DNA of 11,425 nt from Bacteroidales bacterium UBA1179 (GTDB taxonomy: Bacteria > Bacteroidota > Bacteroidia > Bacteroidales > Bacteroidaceae): positions 25,287 through 36,711 of the forward strand of contig DBYT01000137.1 of NCBI GenBank assembly GCA_002309915.1, written 5' to 3'. The notes beneath the pieces were generated by a model, which saw only the letters and a program-made list of their open reading frames with translations, had not been told where the DNA came from and did no database searches. A program made the translations under genes and the position numbers. Below, piece after piece: positions 1-7,608 of this stretch (the stretch's first letter is position 1; each line of letters opens with the position of its first letter).

Positions 1-642
1 ATGCATACCCGCCGTATCAACCCCGAGATGCATATCCCCGAGCAGGCATCGGCCGTACACGGCATCTATGATGACGATGTAAAGGACTGCCCCACCTTCA
101 AGGAGGTAGCCAAGGAGATAGCACGTGACTTTGAGGGCAGCGATATAGCAGGATTCAACTCAAACCGTTTTGACGTACCCCTGCTGGCCGAGGAGTTCCT
201 GCGCGCAGGCGTGGACATTGACCTGAGCCGTCACCGTTTCATTGATGTGCAGGTTATATTCCACAAGATGGAGCAGCGCACCCTTACGGCCGCCTACAAG
301 TTCTACTGCGGCAAGGACCTGACCGATGCCCACAGCGCCGACGGTGACACCCGTGCCACCTATGAGGTGCTCATGGCCCAGTTGGACCGTTACCCCGATG
401 ACCTTAAGAACGATATGGGATTCCTCTCAGAGTTCTCATCGTTCACACGCAACGTTGATTTTGCCGGCCGTATTGTACTCAATGACAAGGGTCAGGAGGT
501 ATTCAATTTTGGCAAATACAAGGATATGCCTGTAATCGAGGTGTTCAAGCGTGATCCCGGATACTACTCCTGGATTCTGCAGGGTGATTTTGCACTCAAC
601 ACCAAGCAGGTACTTACAAGAATAAAACTGCAGTCCAGATAA
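1..642 (+). CDS. DEDDh-family 3'-5' exonuclease (DnaQ/ExoX-like), 5' end missing
   Basis: Probable 3'-5' exonuclease of the DnaQ (RNase T / DEDDh) superfamily, acting on nucleic acid ends in the cytoplasm. The reading frame is open at base 1. The first motif of the family (Asp-x-Glu near the N-terminus) is absent, so the gene starts upstream of the window and the ATG at base 1 is probably an internal Met. Visible are the second motif, NSNRFDVPLL at residues 53-62 with Asp58, and the third, His111 to Asp116 (HSADGD). After the nuclease domain comes a short module at about residues 165-200 (FNFGKYKDMPVIEVF, then DPGYYSWIL) resembling the C-terminal domain of ExoX-like exonucleases. The stop TAA at 640-642 overlaps the next start by one base (TAATG), suggesting translational coupling. 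The fold assignment is secure. Whether it is a replication proofreading subunit or a stand-alone repair nuclease cannot be decided here. Confidence 0.88.
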   Translation: MHTRRINPEMHIPEQASAVHGIYDDDVKDCPTFKEVAKEIARDFEGSDIAGFNSNRFDVPLLAEEFLRAGVDIDLSRHRFIDVQVIFHKMEQRTLTAAYKFYCGKDLTDAHSADGDTRATYEVLMAQLDRYPDDLKNDMGFLSEFSSFTRNVDFAGRIVLNDKGQEVFNFGKYKDMPVIEVFKRDPGYYSWILQGDFALNTKQVLTRIKLQSR

Positions 643-2720
643 TGGATATACTGAACGGAAAACATATTGTTCTGGGAGTGACCGGAAGCATAGCCGCCTA
701 CAAGGCCGCCTTCCTGGTACGTCTGCTCATCAAACGCGGAGCCGAGGTCCAGGTTGTAATGACACCGGCAGGAAAGGAGTTCATAACTCCCCTCACCCTC
801 TCCACCCTTACCCGCAAGCCCGTGGTAAGCGAGTTCTTTGACCGTCGCGACGGCTCATGGAACAGCCACGTGGATCTGGGTCAGTGGGCCGATGCCATGC
901 TGATAGCCCCCTGCACCGCATCAACCATAGGCAAGATGGCCAGCGGCGTGGCCGACAATATGCTTATCACCACATACTACTCAATGAAGGCTCCCGTGTT
1001 CATTGCTCCGGCCATGGACCTGGACATGTACCGCCATCCCGTGACACAGCACAATCTGGAGACCCTTCGTTCAATAGGCAACATCATCATCGAGCCCGCC
1101 AGCGGTGAACTTGCAAGCCAGTTGGTTGGCAAAGGCCGCATGCAGGAGCCTGAGGAGATAGTTGCCGCACTTGAGGAGTATTTTTCAAAGCAGGCCCAGC
1201 TTTCAAAAAAAAAAGTCCTGATAACAGCGGGACCCACCTATGAGCAGATTGACCCGGTCCGTTTCATAGGCAACTGGTCAACCGGCAAGATGGGATTTGC
1301 ACTGGCCGAGGAGTGTGCACAGCGCGGTGCTGAGGTAACACTGATAGCAGGTCCCGTAAGCCTGGTCACAGAGCATCCCAACATCAAACGCATAGACGTA
1401 AAGTCCGCACATCAGATGTATGAGGCGGCTATGGAGAATTTCCCCGGTTCCGATGCCGCCATCCTGTGTGCCGCCGTGGCCGATTTCACTCCCGCGCAGG
1501 TATCGGACACCAAGATCAAGCGCAAGGGTGATATGACCATCACTCTCAAGCCCACTGAGGATATAGCCGCAGCACTTGGCGCAATCAAGCGCCCCGACCA
1601 GCGTATGGTAGGCTTTGCATTGGAGACAGACCATGAAGCTGACAACGCACAGGGTAAACTTGAGCGCAAGAATCTGGATTTCATAGTTCTGAATTCTCTT
1701 AATGACAAAGGTGCGGGATTCGGTTATGATACCAACAAGGTTACCCTGATTGACCGTAAAGGCAGCCAGGAACTCCCGCTGCAGTCCAAGAAGAACGTAG
1801 CCAAGGCCATTATTGACAAACTGGCCGGACTGCTGTTCTGCCTGACATTCCTGCTCATGCCCTTCAAGGGTCAGGCCCAGGAACTCGACCCCACCCTCAC
1901 CGTCAACACATCCAAGATACAGGGTACTGACAAGGATGTTTTCAATTCACTTGAGAACGCCATCAAGGAACTGCTCACCCATCAGGTATGGACCGATTAT
2001 CATTTCTCAGGAAAGGAACGCATCCAGTGTAATTTCAACCTGACAGTCAACAAATATGATGCACAGACCGGCAAGATGAACTGCGAACTGACAGTTCAGA
2101 GCAGCCGTCCCGTATACGGATCCACCTACAACACCACCGTTTTCAATTTCCGCGACACCGAGGTTGAGTTCAACTATACCGAGCAGGACCGCCTTGAGTA
2201 TATGCCCGGCATGACCCCTGACAACAACCTGACAGCCATCCTGGCCTACTACAGCCTGCTTATCATAGGATTGGATTTTGACACCATGTCGCCCAACGGA
2301 GGCACCGACATACTGCGTCAGGTTGAGAACATAGCCGCTGGCGCCCAGTCACTTGGAAGCGGATGGCGTTCATTCGATTCACAGGCAAACCGCTACGCCA
2401 TCATCACCGACTACATGAGCGGCACCATGGCCGATTTCCGCCAACTGCAGTACAAGTATCACCGTCAGGGACTGGATGACATGTCTGCCAACGCAGACCG
2501 CGGACGAGCCACCATTACCGAGAGTCTGGAACTGCTCAGGAAGGCCAAGCTGGCCAAGAGCACATCTGCCCTTCCCTCACTCTTTACCGAAATCAAGAAA
2601 GACGAGCTGGTCAATATATACAGCCAGGGAATCAATAAGGAGAAGCAGAGCGTAAAGGAGCTGCTCAGCCAGATCAATCCTTCGCTCTCAAATCAATGGG
2701 ATGCCATAAAAACCAACTGA
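642..2720 (+). CDS. coaBC: CoaBC (phosphopantothenoylcysteine decarboxylase / phosphopantothenate-cysteine ligase) fused to a DUF4835 domain
   Basis: A 692-residue protein. Residues 1 to about 393 are a complete CoaBC, the bifunctional cytoplasmic enzyme that joins cysteine to 4'-phosphopantothenate and decarboxylates the product to 4'-phosphopantetheine for coenzyme A. The CoaC flavoprotein part is about residues 5-180, with GVTGSIAAYK at 12-21 and the catalytic His at 76 (SHVDLG). The CoaB part is about 188-392, with ITAGPTYEQIDPVRF from 194, Asn211 in GNWSTGKMG, AAVADF at 277-282 and KIKRKG at 291-296. CoaBC alone is normally about 400 residues. Here the frame continues through a hydrophobic segment (394-408) and a signal-peptidase-like site into a full DUF4835 domain (about 413-692), which in other Bacteroidota is usually a separate gene next to coaBC and recN. 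Two CoaC positions differ from E. coli Dfp: Asp126 replaces Asn125 and Ser159 replaces Cys158 (my alignment). The start overlaps the exonuclease stop and the TGA overlaps the recN ATG, each by one base. The CoaBC assignment is secure; whether the product stays fused is unknown. Confidence 0.93.
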   Translation: MDILNGKHIVLGVTGSIAAYKAAFLVRLLIKRGAEVQVVMTPAGKEFITPLTLSTLTRKPVVSEFFDRRDGSWNSHVDLGQWADAMLIAPCTASTIGKMASGVADNMLITTYYSMKAPVFIAPAMDLDMYRHPVTQHNLETLRSIGNIIIEPASGELASQLVGKGRMQEPEEIVAALEEYFSKQAQLSKKKVLITAGPTYEQIDPVRFIGNWSTGKMGFALAEECAQRGAEVTLIAGPVSLVTEHPNIKRIDVKSAHQMYEAAMENFPGSDAAILCAAVADFTPAQVSDTKIKRKGDMTITLKPTEDIAAALGAIKRPDQRMVGFALETDHEADNAQGKLERKNLDFIVLNSLNDKGAGFGYDTNKVTLIDRKGSQELPLQSKKNVAKAIIDKLAGLLFCLTFLLMPFKGQAQELDPTLTVNTSKIQGTDKDVFNSLENAIKELLTHQVWTDYHFSGKERIQCNFNLTVNKYDAQTGKMNCELTVQSSRPVYGSTYNTTVFNFRDTEVEFNYTEQDRLEYMPGMTPDNNLTAILAYYSLLIIGLDFDTMSPNGGTDILRQVENIAAGAQSLGSGWRSFDSQANRYAIITDYMSGTMADFRQLQYKYHRQGLDDMSANADRGRATITESLELLRKAKLAKSTSALPSLFTEIKKDELVNIYSQGINKEKQSVKELLSQINPSLSNQWDAIKTN
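1815..1877 (+). other. Internal signal peptide at the CoaBC-DUF4835 junction
   Basis: Codons 392-412 of the coaBC reading frame encode Asp-Lys followed by a hydrophobic core (LAGLLFCLTFLLMPF, residues 394-408) and then KGQA, a plausible signal peptidase I site with cleavage after Ala412. This is what the N-terminus of an exported DUF4835 protein should look like, except that it has no start codon of its own. In this frame there is no ATG, GTG or TTG between the TTG at 1620 and the ATG at 1857, which lies inside the hydrophobic core. Two ATT codons (1809, 1812) and a CTG (1821) are the only near-cognate candidates. As it stands, the segment would act as an N-in/C-out signal anchor that might be cleaved. 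Processing is inferred. Confidence 0.7.
1878..2717 (+). other. DUF4835 domain encoded as the C-terminal part of the coaBC fusion
   Basis: Residues 413-692 begin QELDPTLTVNTSKIQGTDKD, the characteristic start of mature DUF4835 proteins, which are secreted envelope proteins of Bacteroidota of unknown biochemical role. The domain is about 280 residues, matching the usual mature length, so it appears complete. Features include a beta-rich first half (VNTSKIQGTD, FNLTVNKYD, ELTVQSSRPVYG) and a helical second half ending near INPSLSNQWDAIKTN. The position between coaBC and recN is the usual one for this family. Some resources may label the family PorD and link it to type IX secretion; I am not certain of that name. 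No second copy is visible in the window. Confidence 0.85.
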
Positions 2721-4390
2721 TGCTTAAGGAAATACACATAAACAATTACGTTCTGATAGACCGTCTGGACATAGATTTCCGGGAGGGCTTTTCAGTCATG
2801 ACCGGTGAGACAGGCGCCGGTAAATCCATAATTCTGGGTGCCATGAACCTGTTGCTGGGAGGACGCGCCGACTCCAGAACCATAATGCAGGGCGCTGATA
2901 AATGCACCATCGAGGGCACATTCTCCATTGGAGGTTACGGTTTGGAGCAGTTCTTCAATGACAACGAGCTGGATTATTTCCCCGACGACACCACCCTCCG
3001 CCGCGAACTCCTGCAGTCCGGCAAGAGCCGCGCATTCATAAATGACACCCCTGTATCGCTCAACCAGATGCGTGACCTGGGATGCCGCCTCATAGACATT
3101 CACTCACAACACCAGAACCTTGCATTGGGCACACAGTCCTTCCAACTGGATGTTGTGGATACCATAGCCGCAAACGCTGACATTAAGACTGCTTACGAGC
3201 AGAGTTTTGACAAATGGTCAGCCCTGAAGGCCGAACTGGCACGCCTCAAGGCCGAATTCGAGTCCGATAACACCGACCGCGAGTATCTGGAGTTCCAGCT
3301 GAAAGGTCTTGACGACGCCCGCCTCAAGGAGGGTGAACTGCAGGAACTTGAGCAGGAGTCCGATATCCTGGAACATGCCGAGGAAATCAAACAGGAACTC
3401 TTCCGTGCATCGGAACTGATATCCGGCGATGAGGACGGCACCCTGACACGGCTTCGCAGTGCGCTGCAGTCACTGCGCTCGGCACAGAAGAACTGGCCGC
3501 AGGCACAGGAACTCTCAGAGCGTCTGGACAGCTGCCTGATTGAACTCAAGGACATAGCCGAGACAGTTGATGACGCCCAGGAGGGCATTAACTTCGATCC
3601 CGCCCGCCTGGAGCAGGTAAACGAGCGTCTGGACCTGATTTACACCCTGCTCAAGAAACATAAGAAAGAGAATATTTCCCAGCTTCTGGAACTTGCCGAG
3701 AGCATCCGCACCCGTCTGGACCGCAGCGGCTCATACGAACTGGATATTGAGAAACTGACCGCACAGGTGGAGGCAGCGCATGGGGAGATGGAAAAGCGTG
3801 CATCGGAACTCACCAAATCACGTCAGAAAGCATCAGACACTATAATAAAGGAGATTAAGGCTCTGCTTGTGCCGCTGGGCATACCCAACGTACAGTTCGG
3901 TGTCGATATCCGGCCCGCAGCCGAGTTTGACCGCACAGGCCATGATGACCTCAGGTTCATGTTCTCGGCCAACAAGGCGGTTCCCATGCAGGAGATATCA
4001 ATGGTGGCATCGGGCGGTGAAATTGCCCGTGTAATGCTCTCAGTCAAGTCTCTGATAGCAAGCGTACGCACCCTGCCCACCATCATATTTGATGAGATTG
4101 ACACGGGCGTATCAGGTGCCGTGGCCCAGAAGATGGCGCTTCTTATGGAACAGATGGCCGGCGCTGACCGTCAGGTACTTGCCATCACCCACCTGCCCCA
4201 GATAGCAGCCCTTGGCCACACCCACTACAAAGTATACAAAACCGAGGAGAATGATGCCACACGCACCCGCATAGCGCTCCTCGACTATAATGAAAGAATA
4301 CGTGAGATTGCCTCGATGATGAGCGGCGCTACGCTCACACAGGCAGCTCTTGACAATGCAAAAACACTGATTGACAACAATGGAAGATGA
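2720..4390 (+). CDS. recN: DNA repair protein RecN
   Basis: SMC-like ATPase of about 556 residues, the usual RecN size, acting on the nucleoid in recombinational repair of double-strand breaks. The N-terminal ATPase half has MLKEIHINNYVLIDRLDIDF and a Walker A motif GETGAGKS at residues 29-36. Charged, heptad-rich segments with many Glu, Leu and Lys at about 150-370 form the coiled-coil arms. The C-terminal ATPase half carries the ABC signature around residue 431 (VASGGEIARVMLSVK) and a Walker B motif IIFDEIDTGVSG near 455. I chose the ATG at 2720 because it begins the conserved LKEIHI strand and overlaps the upstream TGA by one base (TGATG). An earlier in-frame start at 2696 would add eight unconserved residues. 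The 3' end overlaps rlmB by 11 bases. Identification is certain. Confidence 0.97.
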   Translation: MLKEIHINNYVLIDRLDIDFREGFSVMTGETGAGKSIILGAMNLLLGGRADSRTIMQGADKCTIEGTFSIGGYGLEQFFNDNELDYFPDDTTLRRELLQSGKSRAFINDTPVSLNQMRDLGCRLIDIHSQHQNLALGTQSFQLDVVDTIAANADIKTAYEQSFDKWSALKAELARLKAEFESDNTDREYLEFQLKGLDDARLKEGELQELEQESDILEHAEEIKQELFRASELISGDEDGTLTRLRSALQSLRSAQKNWPQAQELSERLDSCLIELKDIAETVDDAQEGINFDPARLEQVNERLDLIYTLLKKHKKENISQLLELAESIRTRLDRSGSYELDIEKLTAQVEAAHGEMEKRASELTKSRQKASDTIIKEIKALLVPLGIPNVQFGVDIRPAAEFDRTGHDDLRFMFSANKAVPMQEISMVASGGEIARVMLSVKSLIASVRTLPTIIFDEIDTGVSGAVAQKMALLMEQMAGADRQVLAITHLPQIAALGHTHYKVYKTEENDATRTRIALLDYNERIREIASMMSGATLTQAALDNAKTLIDNNGR

Positions 4391-5111
4391 AATGATATTC
4401 GGCATACGTGCCGTCATTGAAGCAGTTCAGGCAGGTAAGGAGATTGACCGCCTGCTCATAAAGAAAGACATGCAGGGAGACCTCTCAAAAGAGCTCTTTG
4501 CCGCCATCAAGGGTTTGGACATTCCAGTCCAGAGAGTACCCGTGGAGCGTCTTAACCGCATTACCCGCAAGAACCACCAGGGCGTGATTGCCTTCACCAC
4601 CCAGATAACCTACCAGCATGTAGAGGATCTTGTCCCCACCCTGTTCGAAGAGGGCAAGGATCCCTTCTTTGTACTTCTGGACGGTGTGACCGATGTCCGC
4701 AACTTCGGAGCAATTGCCCGTACGGCCGAGTGCGCCGGCGTGGATGCCATCATCATCCCCTCCAAAGGCAGCGTTAGCGTGAATGCCGATGCCATCAAGA
4801 CATCGGCCGGAGCATTACACACCCTGCCCGTCTGCCGCGAGAATCAGATAAGTTCAACCATCAAATATCTCAAAAACTGCGGAATCCGCATTGTAGGAGC
4901 CACCGAGAAGGGTGACAAAGACTACACCAAGGGTGATTACCGCGGTCCCGTATGCCTTATCATGGGAGCCGAGGACAAGGGTATCCCACAGGAACATCTG
5001 GCACTGTGTGACGAATGGGCACGCATCCCCATCCTGGGCAAGATCGAGTCACTGAACGTATCAGTCGCCGCAGGTGTCCTCATGTACGAAATCGTCAAGC
5101 AGAGACTCTGA
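4380..5111 (+). CDS. rlmB: TrmH/SpoU-family 23S rRNA 2'-O-ribose methyltransferase (RlmB-like)
   Basis: A 243-residue SPOUT-class methyltransferase using S-adenosylmethionine. RlmB modifies the ribose of G2251 in the 23S rRNA peptidyl-transferase region (E. coli numbering). The N-terminal substrate-binding domain (about 5-80) starts MIFGIRAVIEAVQAGKEID and includes RVPVERLNRITRKNHQGVIA. The catalytic trefoil-knot domain carries the three SpoU motifs: DVRNFGAIAR at 105-114, MGAEDKG at 195-201 and SLNVSVAAG at 224-232. The ATG at 4380 was chosen over the TTG at 4371 because it gives the short acidic tail before MIFGIRAV that I recall in Bacteroides homologues; the ATG at 4392 is a second option. 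It overlaps the end of recN by 11 bases, consistent with coupled translation. The family is certain; the exact target nucleotide is inferred from homology. Confidence 0.93.
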   Translation: MEDEMIFGIRAVIEAVQAGKEIDRLLIKKDMQGDLSKELFAAIKGLDIPVQRVPVERLNRITRKNHQGVIAFTTQITYQHVEDLVPTLFEEGKDPFFVLLDGVTDVRNFGAIARTAECAGVDAIIIPSKGSVSVNADAIKTSAGALHTLPVCRENQISSTIKYLKNCGIRIVGATEKGDKDYTKGDYRGPVCLIMGAEDKGIPQEHLALCDEWARIPILGKIESLNVSVAAGVLMYEIVKQRL

Positions 5112-5114
5112 CAA

Positions 5115-5144
5115 TTTGTCGCAAAACAGCGTTTGGTCTGTTTG
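5115..5144 (+). promoter_or_regulatory. Possible promoter for clpB
   Basis: A TTTG at 5115-5118 followed after 18 bases by TCTGTTTG at 5137-5144 resembles the Bacteroidota housekeeping promoter (TTTG at -33, TAnnTTTG at -7), with one mismatch in the second element. Initiation would fall near 5150, leaving an A-rich leader of about 30 bases before the clpB ATG at 5182. There is no obvious terminator after rlmB, so clpB may also be read from the upstream operon. Confidence 0.4.
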
Positions 5145-5149
5145 TTGCG
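5120..5149 (+). other. Imperfect hairpin between rlmB and clpB
   Basis: CGCAAAACAG (5120-5129) can pair with CTGTTTGTTGCG (5138-5149) around an 8-base loop, giving ten pairs interrupted by two single-base bulges. No T-tract follows, so it is not a typical intrinsic terminator. It overlaps the candidate clpB promoter, so it might be a weak attenuator or chance. No function is shown. Confidence 0.3.
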
Positions 5150-5181
5150 TGTCATTCCATAGAAATAAAAACTAAAAGACT

Positions 5182-7338
5182 ATGGAATACAATCAGAACA
5201 ATCAGAACAAACCGCAGAACCTTGAGCAGTTCGCCATCAATCTGAATGAGCGGGCGCGTAAGGGCAAGCTCGATCCGGTCATAGGCCGTGACGAGGAGAT
5301 AAGGCGTGTCTTGCAGATACTGAGCCGCCGAACCAAGAACAATCCTATCCTGATAGGTGAACCGGGAACCGGTAAGACCGCCATAATTGAGGGTCTCGCC
5401 CAGCGTATCGTGCGCGGCGACGTACCCGAGAATCTTAAATCCAAGACCGTCTATTCACTTGACATGGGCGCGCTCGTAGCAGGCGCCAAATATAAAGGTG
5501 AATTCGAGGAGCGTCTTAAAGGCGTAATTAATGAGGTGATACAGTCCGACGGCAGTTTCATCCTCTTCATAGATGAGATTCACACTCTGGTAGGTGCCGG
5601 AGCCGGTGAGGGCGCAATGGATGCCGCAAACATCCTCAAACCCGCACTTGCCCGAGGTGATTTGCGTGCCATAGGTGCCACCACCCTGAACGAGTATCAG
5701 AAATACTTTGAGAAGGACAAGGCCCTGGAGCGCCGATTCCAGACCGTAATGGTCGATGAGCCCGATGTTCAGAGCTCAATCTCCATCCTGCGTGGACTTA
5801 AGGAGCGCTATGAGAACCACCACAAGGTTCGTATCATGGATGAGGCCGTGATAGCCGCCGTAGAGCTCTCAAACCGTTACATAACCGACCGTTTCCTGCC
5901 CGATAAGGCCATCGACCTTATGGATGAGGCTGCAGCCAAACTGCGTATGGAGCGTAACTCGGTCCCCGAGGAACTCGATGAGATAACCCGCCGGCTCAAG
6001 CAGCTGGAGATAGAGCGTGCCGCAATCAAACGTGAGAACGACACCGTCAAACTCAAGCAGCTTAACGCCGAGATTGAGGAACTCCAGAAACAGGAAAAGG
6101 ATATTCGCGGCAAATGGGAGTCCGAGAAGGTCCTGGTATCAAAGATCCAGCAGGACAAGCAGAGCATAGAGCAACTCAAGATAGAGGCCGATAACGCCGA
6201 GCGTGACGGCAACTACGGCCGCGTAGCCGAGATCCGTTACGGCAAACTCAAGGAGTTGGAGGCCGATATCGCCAAAATACAGGAGGAACTCCACTCCAAG
6301 CAGGGTGACAGTGCCCTTGTTAAGGAGGAGGTAACCGCCGATGACATAGCCGAGGTGGTATCCCGCTGGACCGGCATACCTGTAAACCGTATGCTGGAGA
6401 GCGAGCGCGAGAAACTGCTTCACCTTGAAGAGGAACTGCACAAACGTGTAGTCGGTCAGGAGGAGGCCATCAGCGCTGTTGCCAACGCAGTACGCCGCAG
6501 CCGCGCCGGACTGCAGGATCCCAAGCGCCCTATAGGCAGTTTCATATTCCTGGGCACCACCGGCGTAGGTAAGACAGAACTTGCCAAGGCTCTGGCCGAA
6601 TACCTGTTCAATGATGAGAAACTCATGACCAGAATAGATATGAGTGAATACCAGGAGAAGTTCTCAGTGACACGTCTTATCGGAGCCCCTCCCGGATACG
6701 TAGGTTATGACGAGGGCGGCCAGCTTACCGAGGCAGTACGCCGCAAGCCCTACTCCGTCGTTCTGTTCGATGAGATTGAGAAGGCCCACCCCGACGTATT
6801 CAACATTCTGCTGCAGGTACTTGATGACGGCCGTCTGACCGATAACAAGGGACGTACGGTCAATTTCAAGAACACCATAATAATAATGACCAGCAATCTG
6901 GGCAGTGATTACATACGTGAGAAATCTGCACAGATAGGAAAAACCGATGCCCAGCGTCAGGAGTGGCTTGACGAGACCCGCAAGCATCTGCTTGAAATGC
7001 TTAAGCAGACCATACGTCCCGAGTTCCTGAACCGTATTGACGAAACCGTGGTATTCATGCCTTTGCGTGAGTCCGAAATAAGACAGATCGTAAAACTTCA
7101 GACACAGAGCGTATGCCGTATGCTTTCTGAGAGCGGAATCAATCTGACGATTGACGAATCTGCAATAGACCTTATTTCAAGCGCCGGCTATGATCCTGAA
7201 TTCGGTGCACGTCCTGTGAAACGTGCTTTGCAGACCTTGCTTCTGAATAATCTGTCCACAATGATACTCTCCGGCCAGATAGACCGCAACAAGCCTGTAA
7301 AGGCCTCTGCTGAGAACGGACAATTGGTTTTCAGCTAA
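5182..7338 (+). CDS. clpB: ClpB-type AAA+ disaggregase lacking the N-terminal domain
   Basis: Cytoplasmic Hsp100 protein-disaggregating chaperone that works with DnaK/DnaJ/GrpE. It has 718 residues against about 860 for usual ClpB. NBD1 has Walker A GEPGTGKT at 59-66, a KYKG pore loop near 103-106, Walker B FIDEIH at 129-134 and paired arginine fingers at 184-185 (LERRFQ). A long coiled-coil middle domain (about 250-380) distinguishes it from ClpA and supports ClpB. NBD2 has Walker A GTTGVGKT at 458-465, pore motif GYVGYDEGG near 505 and Walker B VVLFDEIEKAH from 526, followed by the C-terminal small domain (DPEFGARPVKRA). Family members normally carry about 150 N-terminal residues with two Clp_N repeats; here the protein begins with an Asn/Gln-rich tail (MEYNQNNQNKPQN) just before NBD1. 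Only 70 bases separate it from rlmB, so no N-domain is encoded nearby. A strong terminator follows. Identity is secure; the truncation appears natural. Confidence 0.93.
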   Translation: MEYNQNNQNKPQNLEQFAINLNERARKGKLDPVIGRDEEIRRVLQILSRRTKNNPILIGEPGTGKTAIIEGLAQRIVRGDVPENLKSKTVYSLDMGALVAGAKYKGEFEERLKGVINEVIQSDGSFILFIDEIHTLVGAGAGEGAMDAANILKPALARGDLRAIGATTLNEYQKYFEKDKALERRFQTVMVDEPDVQSSISILRGLKERYENHHKVRIMDEAVIAAVELSNRYITDRFLPDKAIDLMDEAAAKLRMERNSVPEELDEITRRLKQLEIERAAIKRENDTVKLKQLNAEIEELQKQEKDIRGKWESEKVLVSKIQQDKQSIEQLKIEADNAERDGNYGRVAEIRYGKLKELEADIAKIQEELHSKQGDSALVKEEVTADDIAEVVSRWTGIPVNRMLESEREKLLHLEEELHKRVVGQEEAISAVANAVRRSRAGLQDPKRPIGSFIFLGTTGVGKTELAKALAEYLFNDEKLMTRIDMSEYQEKFSVTRLIGAPPGYVGYDEGGQLTEAVRRKPYSVVLFDEIEKAHPDVFNILLQVLDDGRLTDNKGRTVNFKNTIIIMTSNLGSDYIREKSAQIGKTDAQRQEWLDETRKHLLEMLKQTIRPEFLNRIDETVVFMPLRESEIRQIVKLQTQSVCRMLSESGINLTIDESAIDLISSAGYDPEFGARPVKRALQTLLLNNLSTMILSGQIDRNKPVKASAENGQLVFS
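5191..5208 (+). repeat. Tandem 9-bp repeat at the start of clpB
   Basis: AATCAGAAC occurs twice in direct tandem (5191-5199 and 5200-5208), encoding Asn-Gln-Asn twice in the short N-terminal tail of the clpB product. It probably reflects slippage in an unconstrained tail. Confidence 0.85.
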
Positions 7339-7355
7339 GCAGATACAAAAAAACA

Positions 7356-7394
7356 ACTCCGAGTGACTACAATCAAATCACTCGGAGTCGTTTT
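7356..7394 (+). terminator. Rho-independent terminator after clpB
   Basis: An 11-bp perfect stem, ACTCCGAGTGA (7356-7366) with TCACTCGGAGT (7378-7388), has an 11-base loop and is followed by CGTTTTC, a short T-run. It begins 17 bases after the clpB stop codon. A run of seven A residues just upstream (7347-7353) could help it work in the reverse direction, although no reverse gene is seen. Confidence 0.85.
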
Positions 7395-7608
7395 CTATCA
7401 ATTATTGGAAAAGGTATAGGATTTTATTATTATTCCTTTTTTCGTTCGTGACAAAATTAGTTACTGAATTATTCACGACTATATTATTTGTTCCCAATTT
7501 GATTAAAGTTTGTTTCATCAGCATTGACAAAACGACAAATTCACAAATTTTAAAAAATCAGTAATTCTGAACGGCATTTTTTTGGAAATAAAACGGAGTA
7601 CAATTAAG
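7395..7608. other. AT-rich intergenic stretch with no recognisable gene
   Basis: Between the clpB terminator and the tRNA promoter lie about 210 very AT-rich bases. I found no ATG-initiated reading frame of note on the + strand, no long inverted repeat, no tRNA-like or riboswitch-like fold and no clear promoter with correct spacing. A small RNA cannot be excluded by eye. Confidence 0.6.

Noticed and set aside
1278..1708. Minus-strand open frames inside coaBC
   Set aside because: They lie opposite highly conserved CoaB coding sequence and have composition expected of antisense shadows.
7356..7388. Inverted repeat after clpB with GAGTGA/TCACTC, resembling a CIRCE heat-shock operator
   Set aside because: It lies downstream of clpB, the sequence does not match TTAGCACTC-N9-GAGTGCTAA, and a T-run follows. 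A terminator explains it.
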